From positions 1 through 12,821 of the forward strand of contig DATJVY010000168.1 in NCBI GenBank assembly GCA_035501615.1: a stretch of DNA of 12,821 nt, in the 5' to 3' direction. The DNA comes from RPRB01 sp035501615 (lineage in GTDB: Bacteria > Myxococcota > Myxococcia > Myxococcales > Myxococcaceae). The notes under the pieces are model-generated. The model saw only the letters and a list, made by a program, of their open reading frames with translations. It had not been told where the DNA came from and ran no database searches. Positions 1-7,516 of this stretch are shown here, piece after piece; position 1 is the stretch's first letter; every line of letters begins with the position of its first letter. The translations under genes were made by a program, and so were the position numbers.

Positions 1-1655
1 GGCCCGGCCCGGGGCGCCTCCTTGCCGGTCTTCCAGGCCTCGACGTACTCCTCGGCGGCCTGCTTCATGAAGGCGCCGATGTTCTCGTACTCCTCGTCGG
101 CGAGGTTGGCGAGCGAGACCCGCACCGACCAGGGCGGCCCGCCGAAGCCGCCGCCGTCCATGAGGACGACCGAGGACTTCTCGGCGACACGGAAGAGGAA
201 GTCGACCGGCTCGTAGTTCTTCCGGAGGTAGTCGAAGAACTCGTCGCCGTAGACATTCCGGGCCCACACCTCGAGGTCGAGCTCGACGTAGTACCAGGCG
301 CGGTGCGGGTCCTCCGGGGGCGGCGGAAGGCCGAGGCCCTTCCACAAGAGATCGCGCCGGTCGTGGCAGATCTTCATCGTCAGGTGCTTGTAGGCGTCTT
401 GCGGATCCAGGAGGTGGGTCAGGGAGAAGAAGGCCATCTGGACCTGCTGCGGGAGCGAGAGGCCCGCGGTGTGGTTGAGGGCCACGCTCCGGCTGTCGGC
501 CACCATCCGGTCGATGAACCGGATCTTCTCCGGCTGCAGCGTGAGCGGCGCGTAGCGCGTGTGGAGCCGCTTCTTCCAGGCCGCCGGGAGCCGCGCGATG
601 GCGTCGTCCATCACGTTGTCCTCGTGCACGGCGACCACACCCAGCCGCCAGCCGGTGCAGCCGAAGTTCTTGGAGAACGAGTAGACGCCGATGGTGTTGT
701 GGGGCAGCTCGGCCATCAGCGAGCGGAAGCCGGTCACGAAGGTCCCGTAGACGTCGTCGGTGACGATCATCAGCTTCGGGTTCTTCCGCTTCACAGTGTC
801 GACGATGGTCTTGATCTCGGTGGAATCGAGGGCCACCGAGGGTGGGTTGCTGGGGTTCACGCAGACCGCGAGCTTGATGCGCTTGTCCCCCAGCTTCTCC
901 AGCTGCTTCTTGCCGTAGTGCCAGGAGTGCACGCCGTCGGCGTGCATGTCGTCGGCGTCGACCGGGACGATCTTGAACGAGAAGCGCTCCAGGTGCGCCA
1001 CCTCGATGTACGGAGTGAAGGTGGGGAGCATCAGGGCGATCGTGTCGCCCTTGTTCAGCAACCCGTTCTGGAGCAGCGAGTCGAAGATGTAGCACATGGC
1101 CGCCGTCCCGCCCTCGACCGCGAAGAGGTCGAAGCGACCCTTCGGGGGCTGGCCGTTGCACATCTCCTTCATCAGGTAGTCGTGCACCACCTTCTCGCAG
1201 TGGACGAGCATCCGGTCGGGCGTCGGGTAGTTGTCCCCGATGATCGCATCGGTGAGTTCGTGCACCCAGGCATCAGCGTCGAAGCCGCGCTTCTCGCCGT
1301 ACTCGTAGACCTTGCCCAGGAAGGTCGCCCCGGGCCGGTCGCGGTGGGTGACCAGGAAGCGCTTGAGGCGGTCGCCGATTCCCGGCTGGTCGGGCATCCC
1401 GGCGAGGATTCCCTGGTCCCGTGTCCGGCGGCACTCGCCGACCGCGAAGGTGCCGAGGAGGAAGAAGGCCTCGCGTGGCTCGGTGGCGATCCAGTTCGGA
1501 TTGCCGCGGCCGGCATTGAGCATCATCGCCGTGCTCTGTTTCTCGTTCGCCTTGGCGAGATTGATGAGGAAGTCCTTCAGCTCGAAGGGCGAGAGCTGCT
1601 TCAGCGCTCTCTGCTTGCCGCGGGTCGTCTTCAGTTCGGGTGCGAGCGTGCTCAT
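1..1655 (-). CDS. aspD: Aspartate 4-decarboxylase (bifunctional aspartate aminotransferase/decarboxylase), C-terminus cut by window edge
   Basis: PLP-dependent fold-type I enzyme that removes the beta-carboxyl of L-aspartate to give L-alanine and CO2 in the cytoplasm; family members also have aminotransferase activity. Translation from the ATG at 1655 gives 551 complete codons with no stop before the edge. The family is usually about 530-550 residues, so only a few residues should be missing. Family signatures visible are MLNAGRGNPNW near the N-terminus, NPSNPPS in mid-protein, and YSFSKNFGCTGWRLG, whose lysine (residue 329) is the expected PLP Schiff-base residue. A GGAG Shine-Dalgarno lies 8 nt upstream of the start. 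It follows the second antiporter gene by 20 nt and is the last visible gene of the operon. The adjacent aspT genes favour decarboxylase over plain aminotransferase. The decarboxylase call is firm from motifs and context; the exact activity balance is inferred. Confidence 0.93.
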   Translation of the reverse strand, partial: MSTLAPELKTTRGKQRALKQLSPFELKDFLINLAKANEKQSTAMMLNAGRGNPNWIATEPREAFFLLGTFAVGECRRTRDQGILAGMPDQPGIGDRLKRFLVTHRDRPGATFLGKVYEYGEKRGFDADAWVHELTDAIIGDNYPTPDRMLVHCEKVVHDYLMKEMCNGQPPKGRFDLFAVEGGTAAMCYIFDSLLQNGLLNKGDTIALMLPTFTPYIEVAHLERFSFKIVPVDADDMHADGVHSWHYGKKQLEKLGDKRIKLAVCVNPSNPPSVALDSTEIKTIVDTVKRKNPKLMIVTDDVYGTFVTGFRSLMAELPHNTIGVYSFSKNFGCTGWRLGVVAVHEDNVMDDAIARLPAAWKKRLHTRYAPLTLQPEKIRFIDRMVADSRSVALNHTAGLSLPQQVQMAFFSLTHLLDPQDAYKHLTMKICHDRRDLLWKGLGLPPPPEDPHRAWYYVELDLEVWARNVYGDEFFDYLRKNYEPVDFLFRVAEKSSVVLMDGGGFGGPPWSVRVSLANLADEEYENIGAFMKQAAEEYVEAWKTGKEAPRAG

Positions 1656-1675
1656 GTCGGTTTCTCCGTGTCCCC

Positions 1676-3364
1676 TCAGCTCATGAGGAGGACGATGACG
1701 ATTCCCCAGATGATGAGGAGTGTGTTCCCGATCGCGTAGGGGATGGTGTAGCCGAGCGCCGGGACCTGGCTCTTCGCCACGTCGGTGATCTGCCCGAGCG
1801 CCGCGGTCGTGGTCCGCGCCCCGGCGTTGACCCCCAGGTTGATCGCCGGGTGGAACTTGAAGAGGTACTTTCCGATCAGGACGCCGAGGATCATCGGCAG
1901 CGAGGTGGCGACGACGCCGGCGAGGAAGAGCTTGAGCCCGAGGGCCTTGAATCCCTCGACGAACCCGGGGCCGGAGCTGATGCCGACGACGGCGATGAAG
2001 GTGGTCAGCCCCACCGAGTTCATGAACCAGAGCGCCGCGGCGGGGATTCGCCCGAAGGTCGGCCGCACCGAGCGCAGCCAGCCGAAGACCAGCCCGAGGA
2101 TCAGCGCGCCTCCCGACGTCGACAGCGAGATGGGCACGCCGCCCACGTGGATCGCCAGCAGTCCGAGGAACCCGCCGATGACGATCCCCGAGCCGACGAA
2201 GACCATGTCGGTCTGGGTGGTGGGGCGGTCCGGATAGCCGATGCGATCGGCGACGCGGTTCACGTCGGTCTTCGCCCCGACCAGGGTCACGTTGTCTCCG
2301 CGGTCGAGCTTGAGCCCCGGGGCGAGCGGCATCTCCTGGCCGGCGCGGACGACCTTGCGCAGGAAGACGCCTCGGCCGAACTCGCGCACCAGATCGCTCG
2401 CGGCCAGCTCGGCGATGGTCTTGCCCGCGGCGTCCTTGCTGGTCAGGACGACGTCGAGGGCCTCGACCGGGATCCTGAGCAGCTCCGGGTCCTCCACCTC
2501 CTGGCCCCCGGCGGCCTTGCTCACCTCCACCAGGGCCTCGTTCCGGCCGGAGAGGACGACCACGTCTCCCTTCTCCAGCTTCGTCTCCGCACCGGCCTCG
2601 AGGATCTCCTTCCCGCGCCGGATCCGGAGGATGAACATCCGGTACTTCTCGAACCTCCCCTCGACGGCGCCGACGGTCCCACCCACCCGAACGGGGTCGT
2701 CGATCCGGTAAGCCCGGACCGAGAACATCCGGTACGCGGTGAGGCCCTCGGGCTCGCCCCCTCCCATCTTGGCCTCGTACTCCTTGCAGGCCTGGGCCAG
2801 GTCGACGCCGAGCAGCTTCGGTCCCAGCGAGGCCAGCACCCAGGCGGTCCCAGCGGTGCCGAAGATGTAGGTGACGGCGTAGGCCACCGGGATGTGGTCG
2901 ATGAGGACCTTCTTCTGGTCCGCCGGGAGCTGGAGGCCGTTGATCGTGTCGCTCGCCACCCCGATGACCGCGGAGATGGTCTGGGCGCCGGAGAGGAGAC
3001 CGGCGGCGGTGCCGGTGTCGAACCCCGCCACGACCGCGCAGCCCCAGCTGATCACCAGGCAGAGCACGCAGACGATGATGGCGAAGAAGACCTGAGGCAG
3101 CCCGTCGCTCTTCAGCCCGCGGAAGAACTGGGGGCCGACCCCATAGCCCACCGCGAAGAGGAACATCAGGAAGAAGACCGATTTCACGGTCGCGGGGATG
3201 TCGATGTGGAGCTGTCCGACCAGGACACCCACCAGCAGCGTCCCGGTGACCGCGCCGAGGCTGAAAGTGCCCAGCTTGAGGGACCCGACGAAGTAGCCCA
3301 CGCCGAGGGTGAGGAAGATCGCCAGCTCCGGATAGTGCCTGAGGCCATCGATGAACCAATCCAT
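1676..3364 (-). CDS. aspT: AspT-family aspartate:alanine antiporter, second (diverged) copy
   Basis: Inner-membrane exchanger of the AAEx family (TC 2.A.81), 562 aa. It has an N-terminal membrane half (about residues 12-185), two soluble RCK_C/TrkA-C-like domains (about 210-375) and a C-terminal membrane half (about 390-562) that repeats the first, as in the AspT/YidE/YbjL duplication. Repeated motifs are GVGPQFFRGLK in the first half and SSGPGFVEGF in the second. I start it at the ATG at 3364, not the GTG at 3373, because AGAGG (3373-3377) sits 8 nt upstream and the MDWF start aligns with MWTWF of its neighbour. It begins 13 nt after the stop of the other copy. Oddity: where the neighbour has GYR in transmembrane segment 3, this copy has GYG (Gly75) and also Arg82 instead of Ser. 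Substrate could therefore differ, or it may act as a partner subunit. Family is certain; substrate is inferred. Confidence 0.9.
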   Translation of the reverse strand: MDWFIDGLRHYPELAIFLTLGVGYFVGSLKLGTFSLGAVTGTLLVGVLVGQLHIDIPATVKSVFFLMFLFAVGYGVGPQFFRGLKSDGLPQVFFAIIVCVLCLVISWGCAVVAGFDTGTAAGLLSGAQTISAVIGVASDTINGLQLPADQKKVLIDHIPVAYAVTYIFGTAGTAWVLASLGPKLLGVDLAQACKEYEAKMGGGEPEGLTAYRMFSVRAYRIDDPVRVGGTVGAVEGRFEKYRMFILRIRRGKEILEAGAETKLEKGDVVVLSGRNEALVEVSKAAGGQEVEDPELLRIPVEALDVVLTSKDAAGKTIAELAASDLVREFGRGVFLRKVVRAGQEMPLAPGLKLDRGDNVTLVGAKTDVNRVADRIGYPDRPTTQTDMVFVGSGIVIGGFLGLLAIHVGGVPISLSTSGGALILGLVFGWLRSVRPTFGRIPAAALWFMNSVGLTTFIAVVGISSGPGFVEGFKALGLKLFLAGVVATSLPMILGVLIGKYLFKFHPAINLGVNAGARTTTAALGQITDVAKSQVPALGYTIPYAIGNTLLIIWGIVIVLLMS

Positions 3365-3372
3365 GGGAACCA

Positions 3373-3377
3373 CCTCT
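3373..3377 (-). promoter_or_regulatory. Shine-Dalgarno of the second antiporter gene
   Basis: AGAGG on the minus strand, 8 nt before the ATG at 3364 and just inside the gap after the TGA of the upstream antiporter gene (3380-3378). It decides the ATG start over the GTG at 3373, which would overlap this site. Confidence 0.6.
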
Positions 3378-5072
3378 TCAATGCACCAGCGCGACGATGA
3401 CCGACCCCCACAGGGCGAGCAGCACGTTTCCCACCGCGTAGGTCACGCCGTATCCGAGCGTGGGGACCTTGCTCTTGGCGACCTCCTGGACGGCGGCGAG
3501 CGCGGGGGCAGACGTTCCGGCGCCGCAGCAGACGCCGAGGAGGATTCCGGGGTGCATCCGGAACAGGAACTTGCCGGCGAGGAGGATCAGGAGCTGGGGG
3601 ACGAGGGCGACGACGAGGCCAGCGACGATCAGGCTCGGGCCCGAGTGCTGGAGGCCGCGGACGAAATCTGGCCCGGCGGCGATCGCGGTCACCGCCAGGA
3701 ACGCGGTCAGGCCCAGCGAGTCGAAGAGCGCGACCACCGCCTCGGGGAGCCGGGGAATGCGCCGGTGCACCGAGCGGAGCCAGCCAAGGACCAGGCCTCC
3801 GAGGAGCACGCCCACGCTCTCGCTCAGCCCGAGCTCGAGGCCCCCGAGCCGCAGGGCAGGGATCCCGGCGATGCCGCCGAGGAAGACCGCGGCGCCCACC
3901 AGGGTCATCTCCGTGACGTTGGTGGGGCGGTCGGTGTACCCGAGCCCCGCGGCGACGCGCGCGACGTCCTGGGGAATGCCCACCAGGGTGACGACGTCCC
4001 CGCGCGCGAGCCGCGTGCCTGCCGCCAGCGGTAGCTCGACGCCGGCGCGGGTGATCTTCCGGACGCCGACGCCGCGGAGCAGCTCGGGCCCGGCCTCGCG
4101 GACCACGTCCCCGAGGGGCCGGCCCACCACCGCGTTCTCCGTGAGAACGACGTCCGCGGCCTCGACGTCGACATCGAGCAGGGGCTTGTCCTCGACCTCG
4201 GGGCCGATGGCCGACTGCGCGGAGATGACGTTCGCCCGCCGCCCGGCGATGGCAAGGACGTCACCGCGGCCGATGACGGTGTCGGGGGTCGTGTCGGTCA
4301 CCGCCCCCTTCTGGCGCACCCGAGGAACGAGGAGCCGTTGGCCGCGGTCGAAGAAGGTCTTCTCGACCTCTCGCACCGTCCTCCCGGCGAAGCCCTCGCC
4401 CTCGACGCGATAGGCCCGGAAGGTGAACGTCCGGTAGCCGCTGGCAGTGGCGGTCTCGTCCACGACGCCCATGCTCTTCTCCAGCGCGGCGCACTCCGCC
4501 GCCAGGTCGACGCGGAGCAGGCGCGGGGCAACCCGGGAGAGGAAGCCGATGTTGGTGAGGACGGTCAGGAAGTAGGTGACCGCGAAGGCGACCGCGACGT
4601 TGCTGAGCAGCTCCTGGGTCTGGCCGGGATCGAGCCCCAGTCGCTGGATGGCGTCGGTCGCCGTGCCGATGGTGGCCGACTCGGTGGTCGCTCCCCCCAT
4701 GAGCCCGCCCGCGGTCCCGGCGTCGTAACCGAGCACGCGCGCGGCGCCGTAGGCCAGGGCGAGTGCGCTCACGCAGAAGAGGGCGGTGAGTGCGATCTGG
4801 GGGAAGCCGCTGCTCTTCAGCCCGCTGAAGAACTGGGGCCCGGTCCGGTACCCGATGGCGAAGAGGAAGAGGAGAAAGAAGGCGGTCTTGAGGTCCGAAG
4901 ACACCTTGACCCCGAGCTGGCCGATCACCACACCCGCGATCAGCACTCCCACCACCGGCCCGAGGCGGATCGATCCCAGCCGGAGCTTCCCGACCGAGTA
5001 GCCCAGCGCCAGGGTCAGGAAGAGCGCCAGCTCGGGGTGCTGGCGGAGCATCTGCACGAACCAGGTCCACAT
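3378..5072 (-). CDS. aspT: AspT-family aspartate:alanine antiporter, first (canonical-looking) copy
   Basis: 564-aa AAEx-family exchanger, predicted to import L-aspartate against L-alanine; the exchange is electrogenic in the characterised Tetragenococcus halophilus AspT. The N-terminal membrane half spans about residues 12-185, RCK_C domains about 216-292 and 298-376, and the C-terminal membrane half about 388-564. TM3 contains FAIGYRTGPQFFSG with Phe71, Gly74, Tyr75, Arg76 and Ser83. From memory, residues with these same numbers were among those found sensitive in cysteine scanning of T. halophilus AspT TM3. The second half carries AIAAGPDFVRGL and CGAGTSAPAL. ATG at 5072 has GAGGGA about 9 nt upstream. 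It follows the porin by 46 nt and precedes the second copy by 13 nt. By hand alignment 47 of 80 residues near the N-terminus are identical to that copy, so the pair is an old tandem duplication. The downstream AspD strongly supports aspartate/alanine as substrates. Confidence 0.93.
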   Translation of the reverse strand: MWTWFVQMLRQHPELALFLTLALGYSVGKLRLGSIRLGPVVGVLIAGVVIGQLGVKVSSDLKTAFFLLFLFAIGYRTGPQFFSGLKSSGFPQIALTALFCVSALALAYGAARVLGYDAGTAGGLMGGATTESATIGTATDAIQRLGLDPGQTQELLSNVAVAFAVTYFLTVLTNIGFLSRVAPRLLRVDLAAECAALEKSMGVVDETATASGYRTFTFRAYRVEGEGFAGRTVREVEKTFFDRGQRLLVPRVRQKGAVTDTTPDTVIGRGDVLAIAGRRANVISAQSAIGPEVEDKPLLDVDVEAADVVLTENAVVGRPLGDVVREAGPELLRGVGVRKITRAGVELPLAAGTRLARGDVVTLVGIPQDVARVAAGLGYTDRPTNVTEMTLVGAAVFLGGIAGIPALRLGGLELGLSESVGVLLGGLVLGWLRSVHRRIPRLPEAVVALFDSLGLTAFLAVTAIAAGPDFVRGLQHSGPSLIVAGLVVALVPQLLILLAGKFLFRMHPGILLGVCCGAGTSAPALAAVQEVAKSKVPTLGYGVTYAVGNVLLALWGSVIVALVH

Positions 5073-5109
5073 CCGGGCGGATCCCTCGGGGCTCGGGCCT
5101 CGCTGGGCG

Positions 5110-5132
5110 GGAAGCCGACTAGCTGGGCTTCC
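5110..5132 (-). promoter_or_regulatory. Stem-loop over the porin stop codon
   Basis: Perfect 7-bp inverted repeat GGAAGCC (5110-5116) and GGCTTCC (5126-5132) with a 9-nt loop holding the TAG stop of the porin gene. No U-tract follows on the transcribed strand, so it is not a classical intrinsic terminator. It could stabilise the 3' end of the upstream mRNA segment or set porin-to-antiporter expression ratios. Structure is seen; role is inferred. Confidence 0.4.
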
Positions 5133-6318
5133 AGAAGTCCAGGCTGGAGAACGAGTACTTGATCGAGATCTGAAGCCGGAGGTCGTCTCCGTGGGCCCCG
5201 CTGAGGTCGTTCCGCCGTCCCCAGAGGAACTCGGGCCCGGCGAGGAAGTTCCGGAAGGGCGCGACGAGGAGGTTCACCGAGGCGTACTGGCCTCGCTTGA
5301 AGGCTGAGCTCGGCTGGAGGCTGGTGTTGAACATGAACACCGTGCTGTAGCCGATGGAGGTGCTGAACATCTTGCTCCAGGCGATGTCTGCGTACCCGGT
5401 CAGGCCCAGGAGCGGAACCGCCGCGGCGGTCGGGGCGGTGATGGTTCCGTCCGCGGCGAGGTCCGGGGTGGCGTCGTTCATGTAGTTGGCGATGCCCTCA
5501 CCGCCGACGACCTGGACCAGGAGCTTCAGCCGGTCGGGGATGACCTTCAGCGTCGTGCTGCCGTTGAGCCCCCAGCCCAGCCTGCTGCCCTGGATCGGGG
5601 TACCGGCGACCGTCGCGTCATAGCCGAGGCGGCGCAGGATCCCGGAAACCTGCACGTACCCCCACTTCTGGCTGAGCCGGTACTGCGCGGTGAAGTCGGG
5701 GATCTTGTTGTCGGCCGCGAGGTCCGGGATCTGTGGATAGGCCTGGAGGTCCGCGCCCGGTCGCTCGATGGCGACGGCGAGGGTGTGGGTCCCGGTGAAG
5801 ATGGTGTAGCGCACCTGCACGTTCCGGTAGAACGCGATCCCGGCCGGTCCCCAGTAGTCCACGATGTTGGGCCAGAAGTCGTCGTCCATGAACAGGCTGG
5901 CGGTGAGCCCACCGAGGACGGGACCCCACGACCCGTAGGCGTGGCGAAGCCGGATGGTGCTCTGGCCGGCGGCGTCGGGCCGGTCCGTTCCCCGTCCGAA
6001 GAAGTCGAACTCCACGCGCCCGAAGACGTCCGAGTCTCCGGCGGGGACCGATCCCTTGACGCCCAGGCGGCTCTGGCGCGCGCTGAGGATCGCCTGCCCG
6101 TCGCCGCCGGCGGCTCCCTCGGTGGTGGGAATCTGAGTGGGCCGGAGGGTGGCGTCCCAGTTGGAGGGCATCCGCTTGAAGTCCTGGATGTAATCCACCA
6201 TGGCAAAGCCGTAGACCTCGAAGGTCGGCTTCCGCGGGGGCGTCTCCTCCTCCGCCCGGAGCGATGCGGGGACGAGCAGCGCCAGGAGCGCCGTCGCGAG
6301 AACCCTGTGCGCCCGCAT
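5119..6318 (-). CDS. DcaP-like outer-membrane porin
   Basis: 399-aa precursor of an outer-membrane beta-barrel. Residues 1-22 form a signal peptide (MRAHR basic start, hydrophobic core, cleavage expected after SLRA). The mature protein opens with FEVYGFAMVDYIQDFKR, then GQAILSARQSRLGVKG and alternating aromatic/glycine-rich strands such as VFGRVEFDFFG, to a C-terminal strand LRLQISIKYSFSSLDFW. This layout resembles DcaP-type porins, which in Acinetobacter pass di- and tricarboxylates. The N-terminal coiled-coil extension described for Acinetobacter DcaP is not apparent. Translation starts 1 nt after the asparaginase stop, with the Shine-Dalgarno GAGGAG buried in the last codons of that gene. 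The operon position suggests it admits asparagine and/or aspartate to the periplasm. The porin call is firm; DcaP subfamily is likely; substrate is inferred. Confidence 0.82.
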   Translation of the reverse strand: MRAHRVLATALLALLVPASLRAEEETPPRKPTFEVYGFAMVDYIQDFKRMPSNWDATLRPTQIPTTEGAAGGDGQAILSARQSRLGVKGSVPAGDSDVFGRVEFDFFGRGTDRPDAAGQSTIRLRHAYGSWGPVLGGLTASLFMDDDFWPNIVDYWGPAGIAFYRNVQVRYTIFTGTHTLAVAIERPGADLQAYPQIPDLAADNKIPDFTAQYRLSQKWGYVQVSGILRRLGYDATVAGTPIQGSRLGWGLNGSTTLKVIPDRLKLLVQVVGGEGIANYMNDATPDLAADGTITAPTAAAVPLLGLTGYADIAWSKMFSTSIGYSTVFMFNTSLQPSSAFKRGQYASVNLLVAPFRNFLAGPEFLWGRRNDLSGAHGDDLRLQISIKYSFSSLDFWKPS

Positions 6319-6319
6319 C

Positions 6320-7414
6320 TCAGTACTCCTCGAAGTACTTCTGGACGGCCTTCACGTCCTTGGTCCTGGTGAGCGCCTGCTGGAGGAGGATGCGGGCCTT
6401 CTGGGGGTTCAGCTCCATCGCGGCGACGAAGCCCAGCTTGTCGTCGTCGAGCTCGACGTTGCGGGCCACGGTTCCCGAGCCCACGCGCGAGCTCCGGACG
6501 ACCACGATGCCCTTCTTCGCTGCGGACGAGAGCGCCTCGATGAGAGGATCGGTCGAGTTCCCGTCGCCCACCCCGGCGAGCACGATCCCCTTCGCACCGG
6601 CAGCGACCGCGGCCTCCACCTCCTCCTTCCCCGCGTTGGCGTAGGAGTAGACGATGAAGACGACGGGGAGCTTGTCGGGGACCGAACCCGCGAACGCGCT
6701 CCCGCTGGTGTGCTTGGTCGTGGGCGGCGAGTAGAAGCGAGCCTTCCCGAAGTTGACGATGCCGGCCAGGCCGCGGTTGGGCGAGGCGAAGGTCTGCAGC
6801 GAGGTGGTGTTCGTCTTGGTGGTCTCGCGGGCGTAGTGGATCTGGTCGTTCATCACCACCAGCACGCCCCGGCCGCGGGCGGCCCGGTCCCCGGCGACCG
6901 CGGTGGCGTTGTAGAGGTTCATCGGACCGTCGGCGCTGGTGGCTGTCGCCGGTCGCATCGAGCCCACCAGGACCACCGGCTTCTCGCCCTTGGTCACGAG
7001 GTCGAGGAAGTACCCGGTCTCCTCCATGGTGTCGGTGCCGTGGGTGATGACGATGCCCTCCACGTCTGCGCTGGACTGGAGCTCGTTCACCCGGCGGGCG
7101 AGCTTGATCCAGACCGCGTCGTTCATGTTCTGGCTGCCGATGTTGGCGATCTGTTCCCCGGTAACGGTGGCGATGTCGCGCATCCCCGGGACCGCCTGGA
7201 TCAGCGACTCCACCGAGAACGAGCCGGCCTTGTAGCCGGCCTCCCCCGGCTTGGGTTGCGCGCCGGCGATGGTTCCGCCGGTGGCGAGGATGGTGATCCG
7301 CGGCTTCGCCGGCTCGGGCGCCGCCGCGAGCTTGGGAGCCTGCGCCGACGCCGTGCCGAGGGTGAGGGCAAGGACGAACAGGGACAACACGGTCTGGCGA
7401 CTCCAGGCACTCAT
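6320..7414 (-). CDS. ansB: Periplasmic type II L-asparaginase
   Basis: Hydrolyses L-asparagine to L-aspartate and ammonia in the periplasm. The 364-aa precursor has a Sec signal peptide (hydrophobic segment about 8-20, cleavage near TASAQA at 21-26) and an Ala/Pro-rich linker before the catalytic domain. Active-site motifs are ITILATGGTIAG (nucleophile Thr48), NIGSQNMND (Ser94, Gln95), GIVITHGTDTMEE (Thr127, Asp128) and TTKTNTT (Lys200). The C-terminal part has VVRSSRV and LNPQKARILLQ as in Escherichia coli AnsB. Similarity runs over the whole length and is closer to AnsB than to the Pseudomonas glutaminase-asparaginases, though some glutaminase side activity cannot be excluded. I chose the ATG at 7414, which has an AGGAGG upstream and directly precedes the signal peptide. 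The in-frame ATG at 7471 would add 19 residues with no signal-peptide logic. First gene of the operon, so its promoter should lie in 7415-7755. Confidence 0.95.
   Translation of the reverse strand: MSAWSRQTVLSLFVLALTLGTASAQAPKLAAAPEPAKPRITILATGGTIAGAQPKPGEAGYKAGSFSVESLIQAVPGMRDIATVTGEQIANIGSQNMNDAVWIKLARRVNELQSSADVEGIVITHGTDTMEETGYFLDLVTKGEKPVVLVGSMRPATATSADGPMNLYNATAVAGDRAARGRGVLVVMNDQIHYARETTKTNTTSLQTFASPNRGLAGIVNFGKARFYSPPTTKHTSGSAFAGSVPDKLPVVFIVYSYANAGKEEVEAAVAAGAKGIVLAGVGDGNSTDPLIEALSSAAKKGIVVVRSSRVGSGTVARNVELDDDKLGFVAAMELNPQKARILLQQALTRTKDVKAVQKYFEEY
6322..6339 (-). promoter_or_regulatory. Shine-Dalgarno of porin presented in a hairpin at the end of the asparaginase gene
   Basis: Two AGTACT copies (6322-6327 and 6334-6339), each self-complementary, can pair to form a 6-bp stem with a 6-nt loop. 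The porin Shine-Dalgarno GAGGAG (minus strand, 6331-6326) lies across the loop and one stem arm, 7 nt before the porin ATG. The same bases encode the last residues KYFEEY of the asparaginase, so the pairing may be a coding by-product. The layout favours translational coupling of the two genes. Confidence 0.4.
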
Positions 7415-7419
7415 CGCGT

Positions 7420-7425
7420 CCTCCT
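7420..7425 (-). promoter_or_regulatory. Shine-Dalgarno of the asparaginase gene
   Basis: Perfect AGGAGG on the minus strand, 5 nt before the ATG at 7414. It decides the start and rules against the longer reading from 7471. Confidence 0.7.
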
Positions 7426-7516
7426 CGCGCCGCAACGCAGGGCCCTGGGCGATGTCCCGAAGCCGGTGCACGCGCTCACGCTCCGCCCTCCTTCCCTCAT
7501 TCGCCGAGCGGTTGCA

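Noticed and set aside
1..1655. Frameshift or truncation in the decarboxylase gene
   Set aside because: The reading frame is uninterrupted to the window edge; only the edge cuts it.
1640..3400. 586-codon plus-strand ORF, and similar long plus-strand ORFs at 303-1739 and 3351-4034
   Set aside because: They lie antisense to the AspD and AspT genes, whose protein families are clear; composition is Arg/Asp/Glu/Gly/Pro/His-rich, typical of shadow frames in GC-rich DNA.
7415..7471. 19-residue N-terminal extension of the asparaginase
   Set aside because: No ribosome site fits it, it would bury the signal peptide, and AGGAGG points to the ATG at 7414.
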